This document shows positions 22,361-31,318 of a stretch of DNA of 42,501 nucleotides, in pieces. The position numbers and the translations under genes were made by a program. Origin of the DNA: an uncultured Alphaproteobacteria bacterium (GTDB lineage: Bacteria > Pseudomonadota > Alphaproteobacteria > Rhizobiales > Aestuariivirgaceae); assembly GCA_945957365.1 (NCBI GenBank), contig CAMFKI010000028.1:1-42501 (forward strand), in the 5' to 3' direction. Positions within the stretch are counted from its first letter, which is position 1. Every line of letters begins with the position of its first letter. Under the pieces are notes generated by a model that had not been told where the DNA came from, did not search any database, and was given only the letters and a program-made list of their open reading frames with translations.

Positions 22361-23147
22361 CGGTCTGGGCATTCTCCACCACATAGACCCGGCGGGTGAA
22401 CCCCGGCGCCGCTTCAACCCGGTGCAGCCGCCCCTGCCCAAGCGCCCCGGCCACATGGCGGCGCGGCAGGTAGCCGGAGCCGCCGTTGCGCAGCAGGTGG
22501 TCGAGCGCGAAATCAGAAGACGCGATCACCAGCGCCGAGGTCACGTCGCCGGGATAGGCCGCCGCATGCTGGCGGCGGAACTCGTCACCGTGATCGACAT
22601 AGACATAGCCGGCATCGAGCCGCGGCGCCGCCATTGGCTCGCGCGACACCAGGATGAGCTCGTCCTCGAACAGCACGCGGCTGGCGAAGCGCTCGCCCTC
22701 CTGCGGGGCATGGCAGAAGGCGATGTCGACGAGGCCGATTTCAAGCCAGCGGTCGATCATCCGCTGCTCGCCCGGCCAGAAGGCCAGTGCCACACCCGGA
22801 CTCTCGGCACGCACATGTTCGAGGAAGCGCCGCCCCGGCCCGTTCCACAGGTCGAAGTCGAGGCCGACATTGCACACCCCCTCGAAGCCCCGGGGCAGCG
22901 ACACCTCGGCGCGCGCCTGGCCCCACAGCTGCACCATCAGCTCGGCATAGCGCCGGAACTTGAAGCCGGGCGAGGTGAGGTCGGCGCCCGACTTGTTGCG
23001 GTGGAGCAGTTTCTGGCCGATCTCCTCCTCGAGGCCGTTGATCCGGGCCGTGACGGTGGACGGCGTCACGTTCAGCCGCCGGGCGGCCGCGACGAGGCTT
23101 CCCGTTTCGACCACTTCGAGAAAGGTTCGCAGTTCATCGAGGTTCAT
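22308..23147 (-). CDS. LysR-family transcriptional regulator
   Basis: 279 residues. Winged helix at residues 1-60 (MNLDELRTFLEVVETGSLVA with the recognition helix around TPSTVTARINGLEEEIG), then a substrate-binding domain of the PBP2 type. Divergent, with 104 bases between starts, from the LLM monooxygenase operon, the classical arrangement in which a LysR protein controls the neighbouring catabolic genes and itself. The 3' end overlaps the EamA gene. Confidence 0.92.
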   Translation of the reverse strand: MNLDELRTFLEVVETGSLVAAARRLNVTPSTVTARINGLEEEIGQKLLHRNKSGADLTSPGFKFRRYAELMVQLWGQARAEVSLPRGFEGVCNVGLDFDLWNGPGRRFLEHVRAESPGVALAFWPGEQRMIDRWLEIGLVDIAFCHAPQEGERFASRVLFEDELILVSREPMAAPRLDAGYVYVDHGDEFRRQHAAAYPGDVTSALVIASSDFALDHLLRNGGSGYLPRRHVAGALGQGRLHRVEAAPGFTRRVYVVENAQTVRPWGWYASALAAAASH

Positions 23148-23158
23148 GGCCGTCTCAA

Positions 23159-23173
23159 TTCGAATTCTTCGAA
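23159..23173. promoter_or_regulatory. Candidate LysR binding site
   Basis: TTCGAATTCTTCGAA contains two TTCGAA palindromes and fits the T-N11-A LysR box (T23160, A23172). It lies 12 bases from the LysR start, inside the divergent spacer. By-eye match only. Confidence 0.4.
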
Positions 23174-23251
23174 CATAGTGCCAAAAACATTTCGATTTTC
23201 AATTCAAAACCGCTCTGTCAGTCTCGAAGGCGCCAAACGGAGAGCTGCCCC

Positions 23252-24277
23252 ATGGATTTCGTCCACTTCCTGTCGAGCCACATGCTGGACCCGTCCATCG
23301 GCGGCAAGCGTCTTTACCGGAACGTGGTGGCGCAGGCGGTCCATGCCGAGGCGCTGGGCTATCGTGGCGTCGGAATCCCCGAGCATCACCTGATCAACAT
23401 CCTGCTGATCCCCTCGCCGCTGCAGATGGCGGTGAAGGTCGCGGCGCACACGCGGCGCATCAAGCTCGTCACCTCGGTCTGCCAGCTGCCGATCCGCGAC
23501 ATGCGCATCTTCGCCGGCGAAGTGGTGCAGGCCCAGGCGCTGTGCGACGGGCGGCTGATGCTCGGCGTCGGCAAGGGCGCCTTCGGCTTCGAGACCCAAC
23601 GGTTCGATGTCCCCATCGAGCAGACCAAGCCGCTGTTCGAGGAAGACCTGAAGCTGCTCGAGGCGCTGCTCACGCAGGAAGAGGTTTCGTGGCACAGCGA
23701 GCGCTATTCCTTCGAACCGCTCACCATCATGCCGCGCCCCGAGGATCCGATCCCGCTGATGGTGGCGGTGATGAACCCGGTGGGCATCGAGGCGGCCGCG
23801 AAGTCCGGCTATCACGTGCAGACCACGCCACTGGGCGGCAGCCACCAGCAGCTGATCGACCAGGTCACCGCCTTCACCCGCGGCAAGGCCGCGGCAGGCC
23901 GTCCGCTCGACACCAGGCTGTCGCTGCAGCGTGGCATGTTCCTCGTCGACAACGAGAAGGACAGGCGCCTCATCGCCGAGAAGGCCTGGACCTATTACCA
24001 GAGCTTCGACAACGTCTTCGGCGGCGCAGGCATCGTCGACACCGGCATCATCCGTCCGCTGCCGCGCGCCCAGAGCGTGGAGGAGCTGGCATCGAACCTG
24101 CTGCTCTGCGGCAAGGACGAGATGATCGAGCGCATCGCGGTCTACTCCGATCTCGGCATCGACGAGGTGCTCACCACATCGAACTTCGGCCAGGACGAGC
24201 AGATGACCCTCGACATGATGAGCCGCTTCGCCGAAGAGGTGATGCCGCACTTCGCACAGCAGAAAAAGGCGGCCTGA
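23252..24277 (+). CDS. LLM-class flavin-dependent monooxygenase
   Basis: 341 residues of the bacterial-luciferase-like TIM-barrel family: VHFLSSHMLDP at the start, VGIPEHHLINILLIPSP (the E-HH substrate/flavin segment), LMLGVGKGAFGFE, and PIPLMVAVMNPVGIEAAAKSG near the C-terminal third. These enzymes use reduced FMN and O2 to oxygenate small organic substrates; a separate flavin reductase must be supplied from elsewhere. GGAGAG precedes the ATG. First gene of an operon with a tautomerase and a hydrolase. Confidence 0.88.
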   Translation: MDFVHFLSSHMLDPSIGGKRLYRNVVAQAVHAEALGYRGVGIPEHHLINILLIPSPLQMAVKVAAHTRRIKLVTSVCQLPIRDMRIFAGEVVQAQALCDGRLMLGVGKGAFGFETQRFDVPIEQTKPLFEEDLKLLEALLTQEEVSWHSERYSFEPLTIMPRPEDPIPLMVAVMNPVGIEAAAKSGYHVQTTPLGGSHQQLIDQVTAFTRGKAAAGRPLDTRLSLQRGMFLVDNEKDRRLIAEKAWTYYQSFDNVFGGAGIVDTGIIRPLPRAQSVEELASNLLLCGKDEMIERIAVYSDLGIDEVLTTSNFGQDEQMTLDMMSRFAEEVMPHFAQQKKAA

Positions 24278-24302
24278 TTATCAAACGGGGAGAAAGAGAA
24301 AC

Positions 24303-24500
24303 ATGCCCATCATCCGGGTCGAGATGTTCAAGGGCCGCACGCCGGCGCAGAAGAAGGCCATCACGAAGGAGCTGGTCGACGGCTTCATCCGCGCGGCCGG
24401 TGGCAGTCCCGCCGCCTTCACCGTGGTGTTCACCGATGTCGAGAAGCATGACTGGGCGGTGGGCCACGACATGATGAACGACAAGTATCCGGACAAGTGA
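24303..24500 (+). CDS. 4-oxalocrotonate tautomerase-like protein
   Basis: 65 residues, the exact 4-OT monomer length. Pro-2 (MPIIRVEMFKGRT), which becomes the N-terminal catalytic base after Met removal, and the basic pattern of 4-OT are present; AFTVVFTDVEKHDWAVG is the C-terminal part. Such proteins tautomerise enol/keto acids from aromatic or heterocyclic ring cleavage. GGGGAGAAAG precedes the ATG. Located 25 bases after the monooxygenase and one base before the hydrolase, so it shares their pathway. Confidence 0.85.
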   Translation: MPIIRVEMFKGRTPAQKKAITKELVDGFIRAAGGSPAAFTVVFTDVEKHDWAVGHDMMNDKYPDK

Positions 24501-24501
24501 C

Positions 24502-25284
24502 ATGCCCACGCCCGTGAAATCCGCCTTCTCGGTCGAGGGCGAGGGAGAGCCGATCTTCCTCATCCACGGCATCGGCGCATCGCGCGCCTCCTTCGCCGGG
24601 CTCGTGCCGCATCTCAAGAACGAGTTCCGCGTCATTTCCTACGACCTGCGCGGCCATGGCGTGTCGCCCACGCCGAAACCGCCCTACAGCCTCGACGATC
24701 TCGTCGAGGATCTCGAGGCGCTGCGCAAGGAACTGGGCATCGAGAAGGCGCATTTCGCCGGGCACTCGCTGGGCGGCATGATCGGACCGGCCTATGCGCT
24801 CAAATATCCGCAGCACGTGCTGACGCTGGGACTATATTCAACCGCGGCGTTCCGCACCGAGGACGACAGCGCCAAGGTCAAGGGTGTCGTCGCCGCGATG
24901 CGCGCCAAGGGCATTCCGCAGGTGCTGGAGACGCTGAAGGACCGCTGGTTCACGCCCGCGTTCGGCCAGCGCCGGCCCGACGTGATCGAACGCCGCATGC
25001 AGCAGGTGATCGACACCGACCCCAACGTCTTCCTCTCGGTCTTCGACATCTATGCCGAAACCGAGATGGCGCCGTGGCTTCATGAGGTGAAGCACCCCTC
25101 GCTGGTGCTGACGGGCGAGAACGACGGGGGCTGCAATCCGCGTCTCAATAAGCTGATCGCGGAAGCCCTGCCCCACTCCGAACTCGTCATCCTGCCGGTG
25201 CTGCGCCACGCCATCCTGCTCGAGGCCTCCGACCAGGTCGCCCTGCCGGTCCTCGACTTCCTGCGCCGGCACCGCGGCCTCTAG
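24502..25284 (+). CDS. Alpha/beta hydrolase
   Basis: 260 residues with a complete triad: nucleophile S89 in AGHSLGG, D208 in LTGENDGG and H236 in LPVLRHAILLE; the oxyanion segment is IHGIGASR. Closest in layout to enol-lactone or C-C bond hydrolases (PcaD/MhpC type). The ATG is one base after the tautomerase stop. With the monooxygenase and tautomerase it suggests oxygenation, isomerisation and hydrolysis of a small ring or lactone substrate. Substrate unknown. Confidence 0.88.
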   Translation: MPTPVKSAFSVEGEGEPIFLIHGIGASRASFAGLVPHLKNEFRVISYDLRGHGVSPTPKPPYSLDDLVEDLEALRKELGIEKAHFAGHSLGGMIGPAYALKYPQHVLTLGLYSTAAFRTEDDSAKVKGVVAAMRAKGIPQVLETLKDRWFTPAFGQRRPDVIERRMQQVIDTDPNVFLSVFDIYAETEMAPWLHEVKHPSLVLTGENDGGCNPRLNKLIAEALPHSELVILPVLRHAILLEASDQVALPVLDFLRRHRGL

Positions 25285-25491
25285 CCGGGGCCTGCACCAC
25301 AGGCCCTCGGGAATCGGCAAGAGAGGCCGGCGCGTGAACCCGCCGTTAAGATGCCGGACGGCAACTATGAGGCGATTGCGTCGCCATTTTCGCATGATCG
25401 GTGGATAAACGGTTGCATCCACCGGGTGTTCGTCGCGGCTGCCGCAATGACGTCATGGTTTAATGAGTTCTTAATCGACAGGAGGCAGCGC

Positions 25492-26052
25492 ATGACCACC
25501 ATCACGAAGCTACCCGCCATCGAGACTCCCTCGCTGCTGCTGCGCGAGATCGAACTGCGCGACGCGCCCACCTTCGCCAATTTCATGACCCAGGACGCCT
25601 ACCAGCAGCACATCGCGATGCGGCTGGCGAACGATCACGAGGTCCGCGCCTTCGTCACCCGCGCCGTGGCCCGCCAGGGCGACGATCGCCGCAACTGCTT
25701 CCACCTCGCCGCCGAGGAGAAGCTCTCGGGCGAGGCGATCGGCGACGGCTTCCTGATCCTGCAGCATCCCAAGACCGTCGAGATCGGCTGGGGCCTGCAT
25801 CCCGCCATGTGGGGCATGGGGCTCGGCACCGAGATCGGCCACGCGCTTCTCGGCCTCGCCTTCGAGAGGCTGCGCGCCGACAGCGTGTGGTGCAAGGTGA
25901 TGGACGGCAACCAGGCCTCGGCGAAGCTCGCCGCGCGCATCGGCCTCCGGCACCTGAAGTCGCATCCGCATTATCCGGCCGCACCCGGCCGCAGCTGCCG
26001 GGTGGACTTCTATGCCATGGACGAAAGCGATTATTTCGACCGCGCCTACTGA
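25492..26052 (+). CDS. GNAT-family N-acetyltransferase
   Basis: 186 residues from ATG 25492, preceded by AGGAGG. LLLREIELRDAPTFANFM opens the fold and EIGWGLHPAMWGMGLGTEIG contains the acetyl-CoA pyrophosphate loop; KVMDGNQASAKLAARIGLR is the usual C-terminal motif of the RimJ/RimL-like branch. Acceptor unknown. The stop overlaps the start of the thioredoxin-like gene (TGATG), indicating coupling. Confidence 0.88.
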   Translation: MTTITKLPAIETPSLLLREIELRDAPTFANFMTQDAYQQHIAMRLANDHEVRAFVTRAVARQGDDRRNCFHLAAEEKLSGEAIGDGFLILQHPKTVEIGWGLHPAMWGMGLGTEIGHALLGLAFERLRADSVWCKVMDGNQASAKLAARIGLRHLKSHPHYPAAPGRSCRVDFYAMDESDYFDRAY

Positions 26053-26603
26053 TGGCGGCGGTTCCCCCGCTCTGTGACTTCGGCTGGAAGGCGCCGCATT
26101 TCACGCTTCCCGCTACCGATGGCCGCAGCTATTCGCTGGAACAGATGAAGGGCCGCAACGGCACACTCGTCGCCTTCATCTGCAACCATTGCCCCTATGT
26201 GAAGGCGGTGATCGGCCGGCTGGCGCGGGACGCCTCGGAGCTGAGCCTGATCGGCGTCAACACCGTGGCCATCAACGCCAATGACGCCGCGCAATATCCC
26301 GAGGACGGATTCGACGAGATGAAGTCCTTCGCCGCCGCGCACCGCCTGCCCTTCCCCTATCTCCATGACGAGACGCAGGTGGTGGCGCGCGCCTATGGCG
26401 CGGTGTGCACGCCGGATTTCTTCGGCTTCAACGGGCATCTCGAACTGCAGTACCGCGGCCGCCTCGACGCCTCGCGCAAGGATGCAGAGGCCGGCGCCCG
26501 GCGCGACCTCTACGAGGCGATGAAGCAGGTGGCCGAGACCGGCCAGGGCCCGGCCGAACAGACGGCGTCCATCGGCTGCTCCATCAAGTGGCGGGCGGCC
26601 TAG
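26052..26603 (+). CDS. Thioredoxin-like (AhpC/TSA-Redoxin type) protein
   Basis: 183 residues. APHFTLPATDGRSYSLEQMK and LVAFICNHCPYVKAV give a redoxin fold with a C44-N-H-C47 active site, as in thioredoxin family proteins that keep the CNHC form. No signal peptide is seen, so cytoplasmic. The ATG overlaps the GNAT stop by one base. Its 3' end is two bases from the end of the convergent lipase gene. Confidence 0.85.
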   Translation: MAAVPPLCDFGWKAPHFTLPATDGRSYSLEQMKGRNGTLVAFICNHCPYVKAVIGRLARDASELSLIGVNTVAINANDAAQYPEDGFDEMKSFAAAHRLPFPYLHDETQVVARAYGAVCTPDFFGFNGHLELQYRGRLDASRKDAEAGARRDLYEAMKQVAETGQGPAEQTASIGCSIKWRAA

Positions 26604-26604
26604 C

Positions 26605-27774
26605 CTAGCGGCAGTTGCTGCGCGCGGGCTGCCCAGCGAGCCGCTGGGCAAGCCACGTCACGGCTTGGGCATGCCCTGCATCCATCGCGCCGCCATGGCC
26701 CTTTCCCGGCAGCGTCACATATTGCACGCTGGCCCCCGCCCGGCAGGCGCCGCGCACGAACTGCGTCGTCACTTCGGGTTTCACGATGTCGTCCGCGCCG
26801 CCCTGGATGATCAGCGCCGGAGCGCGGTTTCCCATCGCATAGAGCGAGTTCTGCACCATCAGGTCCTTCCACGGTGCAATGCGCGCCGGGTCGGCGCGCA
26901 GGAACTGCCTGTCGAGGCCCTTCTGAGCCGCCGCCGCGTCGATCTGGCCGCCGAGATCGTCGACGCAGTTCTTCGCCACCTGGTCGATCAGGTTTTGCGA
27001 CGTGGTATCGAGCAGGGCGTTGAGCGGCGCACCGTATTTCTCGTTCCAGGAATCGAGGGTGTAGGAAGCGAGGATGCGCCCGGCGATCGAGTTGAGATTG
27101 GCCTTCAGCAAGGTGGCAAGGTCGGTGGGCGGCGCAATCGCCGCGACGCCGCGCAATCTCAGTTCGGGCGCATATTCGCCCGCCAGCTGGGCAGCGAACA
27201 ACACGGCATGGCCGCCCTGTGAATAGCCCCAGAGGCCGAATTCATTGCTCCCGCCGACGGCCGGGATCTGCCGCGCCGCACGCACCGAGTCGAGCACCGC
27301 ATAGGCCTGGCCCTTGCCGACGAGATAACCGATGGGCCCGGGCGTGCCGAGCCCCGGATAATCGGTGGCGGCCACCACCAGCCCATGTGCCACGATATCG
27401 TTGAGCGCACCGATGGACCGCGTGGGCGCAGCCCGCAGCGACGGCGCGCATTTCCACGCGACACCCGTCGTGGGATGCGCCCAGGCGATGAACTTGCGCG
27501 CCGCCGGGTTGGCGGGCGCGCTGCCGGGCAGCACCACGACCCCGGTCGAGAGAATGGGCCGCAGCGCGTAGTCACGCGTCACGTATTTGATGCGCCAGGC
27601 GGTGGCGCGGTAATTGCGGGCGAGGCCGATCTGGTCATAGCTCAGCAAGGTGCCGGGCCTGGCACCCGCCGGAATGCCGCCCTCGGCGAACAGCGCGGGG
27701 CGCGCCTCGACGGCGGGGCTCAGGCCGAGGCCGGTCAGGACAGCCATGAACAGCAGAACCGCGAAACGCTTCAT
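26605..27774 (-). CDS. Secreted lipase-like alpha/beta hydrolase (LIP family)
   Basis: 389 residues from ATG 27774 with GGGAGA upstream. Signal peptide MKRFAVLLFMAVLTGLGL followed by a cleavable VEARPA. The nucleophile is S185 in LWGYSQGGHA, the acid lies in IIQGGADDIV and the base in LPGKGHGG. The extended N-terminal part with RIKYVTRDYA and AHPTTG resembles the secretory-lipase family known from fungi and actinobacteria; related bacterial proteins act on triglycerides or esters. Four cysteines outside the signal peptide may form disulphides. Confidence 0.82.
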   Translation of the reverse strand: MKRFAVLLFMAVLTGLGLSPAVEARPALFAEGGIPAGARPGTLLSYDQIGLARNYRATAWRIKYVTRDYALRPILSTGVVVLPGSAPANPAARKFIAWAHPTTGVAWKCAPSLRAAPTRSIGALNDIVAHGLVVAATDYPGLGTPGPIGYLVGKGQAYAVLDSVRAARQIPAVGGSNEFGLWGYSQGGHAVLFAAQLAGEYAPELRLRGVAAIAPPTDLATLLKANLNSIAGRILASYTLDSWNEKYGAPLNALLDTTSQNLIDQVAKNCVDDLGGQIDAAAAQKGLDRQFLRADPARIAPWKDLMVQNSLYAMGNRAPALIIQGGADDIVKPEVTTQFVRGACRAGASVQYVTLPGKGHGGAMDAGHAQAVTWLAQRLAGQPARSNCR

Positions 27775-27899
27775 CGTCCAGTCTCCCTGCACCCGCCTTG
27801 TGCCGCAGCGCGCCCTCGGCCATCATCGCCGCCGCCACAACAGCTAAGGGCCCCGAAGCGCATGGTCAACCGCGGCGCGCAGCAGGTAGAGGAGATCTG

Positions 27900-28652
27900 A
27901 TGCAGGCCAGTGTGGCCCGGCTGGTCCTCGCCATCGGCACGCCCGCCTTCGCCGAGCGCCTGCTCGCCGCCGCCGGATGCGGCCTCGCGCATGATGCGGC
28001 CGCCCTGATGATCTTCCATCCCGCCGCCCCGCCCGCCGTGCTGGTCGACCGGCTGAAGCCCGCCGAGCGCGCCTGGCTCTATGGCGATTATCTCTCGGGC
28101 GTCTATGCCCTGAGCCCGTTCTACCGCGCCGCCCAGAAGCTCAAGGCCCCGCGCGTCGCAAGGGTCCGCGAGATCGCGCCGCAGGGCTTTGCGCAGAGCG
28201 AATATTACCGCCGCTACTTCGCGCTGATCGGTGTCGCCGACATGATCGGCCTCCTCATTCCCGCCAGTGAGGCGGAGACGGTCTTCATGTCGTTCTCGCG
28301 CAGCACGGGGAGCCGCCGCTTCACGGCCGGTGACGGGCGCCGGCTCGAGTCCGGTGCCGAACTCCTCGCCGCCGCCGTCACCCGCCATTGCGAAATCGCG
28401 GGGCCTCTCGCCAGCCGCCACATCGCGGCGGCGGCCTCCCCCATCGCCCACAAGCCCGCGCCCTCGGGCCTCACCGCGCGCGAGGCGCAGGTCGTCAACC
28501 TGATGCTCGAAGGCCATTCGGCCCGCGCCATCGGGGAAGCGCTGAAGATCTCGAACGAGACGGTGCGCGTGCACCGCCGCCACATCTACGAGAAGCTCGG
28601 CATCTCGTCGCAGGGCGAACTCTTTCGCTGGTTCCTCGCCACCAGGGCATAA
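27900..28652 (+). CDS. LuxR-family transcriptional regulator
   Basis: 250 residues from ATG 27900 (AGAGGAGA upstream). The C-terminal helix-turn-helix GLTAREAQVVNLMLEGHSAR then AIGEALKISNETVRVHRRHI (about residues 188-245) is the GerE domain. The N-terminal 180 residues form an alpha/beta sensor without an obvious phosphorylation receiver; no LuxI-type synthase is nearby. It lies 65 bases before an arginine-deiminase-superfamily gene that it probably regulates. Confidence 0.88.
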   Translation: MQASVARLVLAIGTPAFAERLLAAAGCGLAHDAAALMIFHPAAPPAVLVDRLKPAERAWLYGDYLSGVYALSPFYRAAQKLKAPRVARVREIAPQGFAQSEYYRRYFALIGVADMIGLLIPASEAETVFMSFSRSTGSRRFTAGDGRRLESGAELLAAAVTRHCEIAGPLASRHIAAAASPIAHKPAPSGLTAREAQVVNLMLEGHSARAIGEALKISNETVRVHRRHIYEKLGISSQGELFRWFLATRA

Positions 28653-28717
28653 CCCTGTTGCGGTATGGCGGGCCGCATCGCGCTGCCCTAGGCTCCGGGA
28701 CAACCAGGGAGACAACC

Positions 28718-29647
28718 ATGACCAACGTGCCGCTCCGTGCCCGCCGCGAAAATGGCGGAACGCCCAAGATGACGGGCCGCTTCCAGATCAAGTCCGAGAC
28801 GGGTGTCCTCAAGGACGTGCTGCTCGGCCCCGCCGAAAGCTTCCGCTGGATGGGGCTGGAGAATGCCCAGTGGTCGTCGCTGGTGCGCGACACCATGCGC
28901 AAGGGCTACAAGTTCGACAAGCAGGTCGCCATGCGCCAGCACCGCGAGATGGTCGACGCCTATGCCCAGGCCGGCGTCACCACGCATTTCCTGCCGCTCG
29001 ACATGACCAATCCCTACCAGGTCTATGCCCGCGACAGTTCCTTCATGTCGCCCTATGGCGCGGTCGTGTGCCAGCTCGCCAATCCGCGCCGCCGCGGCGA
29101 ATATGCCGCCGTGCTGCGCTTCTACCTCGAAAACGACATCCCGATCTACGACATGATCTCGGCCGGCAATTTCGAGGGCGGCGACTTCAACATCATCCGC
29201 GATGGCCTCGCACTCGTCGGCTACACCGACCACCGCTCCGAGGAAGTGGCCGCGCGCCAGGCCTCCGAGTGGTTCATCAAGGAAGGCTGGGAGATCAAGT
29301 ATGCGCCGATCGACCAGTTCTACGTCCACATCGACCTGATGGTCTGCATGCTGAACGAGCACTGCGCCGCCGTCTGCCTCGAGACCACCGAGGACGATGT
29401 CATCGCCTGGCTCAAGTCGAAGAAGATCGAGATCATCCCGGCGACCTTCAAGGAAACCATGGCGCTCGGCTGCAACGTGGTGACACTGGGCGGGGACCGC
29501 GTGCTCTCGACCGAGAGTGCGAAGGACCTCAACGCCAAGATGCGCGCCGCGGGCTTCACCGTCTACGACCCGGACATGACCATGTTCCTGCAGGCGGGCG
29601 GCGGCGTGCACTGCATGTGCCAGCCGCTGAACCGCGAGGCGGCCTAG
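28718..29647 (+). CDS. Arginine-deiminase superfamily hydrolase (DDAH / amidinotransferase-like)
   Basis: 309 residues. Superfamily residues visible: R106-D107 in YARDSSFM, E153 and D156 in NFEGGDF, H204 in FYVHIDLM and C299 in GGGVHCMCQPL, the catalytic thiol. The fold acts on guanidino groups by a covalent thiouronium intermediate: dimethylarginine dimethylaminohydrolase, arginine deiminase or amidinotransferase. Length suits DDAH or an amidinotransferase-type enzyme rather than ArcA (about 410). Start ATG 28718 with GGGAGA upstream. Terminated at 29676. Substrate unassigned. Confidence 0.85.
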   Translation: MTNVPLRARRENGGTPKMTGRFQIKSETGVLKDVLLGPAESFRWMGLENAQWSSLVRDTMRKGYKFDKQVAMRQHREMVDAYAQAGVTTHFLPLDMTNPYQVYARDSSFMSPYGAVVCQLANPRRRGEYAAVLRFYLENDIPIYDMISAGNFEGGDFNIIRDGLALVGYTDHRSEEVAARQASEWFIKEGWEIKYAPIDQFYVHIDLMVCMLNEHCAAVCLETTEDDVIAWLKSKKIEIIPATFKETMALGCNVVTLGGDRVLSTESAKDLNAKMRAAGFTVYDPDMTMFLQAGGGVHCMCQPLNREAA

Positions 29648-29675
29648 GCTCCAGACCTCATCCCGGTCAATCCAA

Positions 29676-29707
29676 GGGCTCCCGGACACCGGTCCGGGGG
29701 CCCTTTT
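29676..29707 (+). terminator. Terminator of the DDAH-like gene
   Basis: GGGCTCCCGGAC (29676-29687) pairs with GTCCGGGGGCCC (29692-29703), 12 pairs with one G-U, loop ACCG, then TTTT. Confidence 0.85.
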
Positions 29708-29795
29708 CCGTTCGGCGCACAGGCGCGAACAAACGGCACAGACATTCAACCGCGAACTCCGCTAGGATTGCGCCGCATTCTGAAACGGGAGGTTC

Positions 29796-31259
29796 GTGTT
29801 GTCGTTACGCCGCATGTGGGCTTGGATCGGGGCGCCGGTCCTGCTCATGCTGTTCGGGGCCTGCATTTCGCTGGGCGCCGCCATCGCCGTCTACATGTCG
29901 TACCGCCCGGCGCTCGACCTCTGGCACACCACCTTGCTCGCTGGTGAATTCACCGCAAAGGCAGGGGTTGCGGACTGGAACGGCTACCTCGCCCTCGAGG
30001 ACGCGCTGTTCCGGCACCTGGACCAGGATATCATCCAGCGCATTCCGGCAAGCGAGAAAACCGAGTTCAACCGCTTCAACGCCGGCAGCAAGTCCGACCC
30101 CGCACAGTGGCCCATCAACTGGAACCGGTCCTTCGAGTGGCCGCAGCCCGGCGCCCGCTTCGGCGTGCTCCTGCTTCACGGCTACACCGACAGCCCCTAC
30201 AGCCTGCATTTCATCGGCGAGGCGCTCAAGGCGAGGGGCGGCCAGGTGCTGGCGCTGCGCATTCCCGGCCATGGCACGGCGCCCAGCGCCTTGCGCACCA
30301 TCACCGCGGAAGACATGAACGCCGCGGTCGCCCTCGCCATGGCGCACCTGCACCAGGAGCTGCCGGACAAGCCGATCGTCATCGTCGGCTACTCGAATGG
30401 CGCGGCACTCGCCCTCCACTACACATTCGGCGCCATCATCGACGGCAACCCGGTGAAGCCGGCCGGGCTGGTGCTGATCTCACCCGAGATCGGCATATCG
30501 CCGGTCGCAGCTCTTGCCAGCTGGCAGGCATGGCTCGGCGAGGTTCTCGGCATCAACCAGCTGGCCTGGGATTCGATCGAGGCCGAGTTCGATCCCTACA
30601 AGTACAATTCCTTCGCGGTCAATGCCGGGGCCCAGGCCTATCGCATGACCGAGCTGGTGCAGGCGCAGATCGGCAAGCTCACGGCGGCGGGGCGTCTTGG
30701 CGATGTTCCGCCCATCCTCGCCTTCGAGTCGGAGGCTGACGCCACGGTCACCGCAACGGCGGTGAAGCGCGAACTCTTCGACCGGCTGGAGTCGAAGGAT
30801 GCCGAAGTCGTGCTCTTCGACGTCAACCGGGTGTTCGAACACGAAGGCCTGGTCGATCAGCCCTCCGGCTTCGTCACGGCCCTCGCCGGTCCGCGGCACA
30901 ACTATGCCGTCAGCATCCTCACCAACCGCAGCGGCGAGGAGCTCGCCGCCGTGGTGCGCCATCGCGCCGCACTGAGCGACGCCGTGACGGTCGAGGACAT
31001 CGGGCTCAACTGGCCGAAGGATGTCTACTCCCTGTCGCACATCGCCCTTCCCTTCCCGCCCTACGATCCGCTGTACGGCGACGGCACCGCCACGAGCCTC
31101 GACAGCCTGAACCTCGGACGCGCGATCCTGCGCGGCGAGGAGGGCCACCTCGAAATCCCCGACAGCGCCATGACGCGGCAGCACTGGAACCCCTTCTACA
31201 GCTACATGGAGCGCCGCATCGTGGACTTCGTCGGCCGGACGACCTCCGGCAGCCCGTGA
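29796..31259 (+). CDS. Membrane-anchored alpha/beta hydrolase
   Basis: 487 residues. An N-terminal helix (WIGAPVLLMLFGACISLGAA) anchors the protein or acts as uncleaved signal. The hydrolase core has oxyanion LLLHGYTDSP, nucleophile S200 in VGYSNGAALA and a long C-terminal part containing a further conserved-looking segment (YSLSHIALPFPPYDPLYG). About 200 residues longer than a typical alpha/beta hydrolase. GTG 29796 follows GGGAGG closely (3 bases); TTG 29799 has better spacing, so the first residue is uncertain. First gene of a five-gene same-strand cluster. Confidence 0.75.
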   Translation: MLSLRRMWAWIGAPVLLMLFGACISLGAAIAVYMSYRPALDLWHTTLLAGEFTAKAGVADWNGYLALEDALFRHLDQDIIQRIPASEKTEFNRFNAGSKSDPAQWPINWNRSFEWPQPGARFGVLLLHGYTDSPYSLHFIGEALKARGGQVLALRIPGHGTAPSALRTITAEDMNAAVALAMAHLHQELPDKPIVIVGYSNGAALALHYTFGAIIDGNPVKPAGLVLISPEIGISPVAALASWQAWLGEVLGINQLAWDSIEAEFDPYKYNSFAVNAGAQAYRMTELVQAQIGKLTAAGRLGDVPPILAFESEADATVTATAVKRELFDRLESKDAEVVLFDVNRVFEHEGLVDQPSGFVTALAGPRHNYAVSILTNRSGEELAAVVRHRAALSDAVTVEDIGLNWPKDVYSLSHIALPFPPYDPLYGDGTATSLDSLNLGRAILRGEEGHLEIPDSAMTRQHWNPFYSYMERRIVDFVGRTTSGSP

Positions 31260-31281
31260 CAATCCCCTTGCATCCCCCCGC

Positions 31282-31301
31282 CATCCCGGCGAAAGCCGGG
31301 G
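31282..31301. repeat. Partial copy of the CATCCCGGCGAA palindrome
   Basis: CATCCCGGCGAAAGCCGGGG shares its first 12 bases with the repeat at 13910-13934. It sits between the hydrolase stop and the start used for the flavoprotein, which makes translation from the upstream in-frame GTG unlikely. Confidence 0.45.
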
Positions 31302-31318
31302 TGAGCAGGAGTGAAGCA

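Noticed and set aside
31256..31318. N-terminal extension of the flavoprotein from the overlapping GTG 31256
   Set aside because: It would translate a dispersed palindromic repeat and precede the Rossmann motif by 21 extra residues; GTG 31319 has a proper AGGAG.
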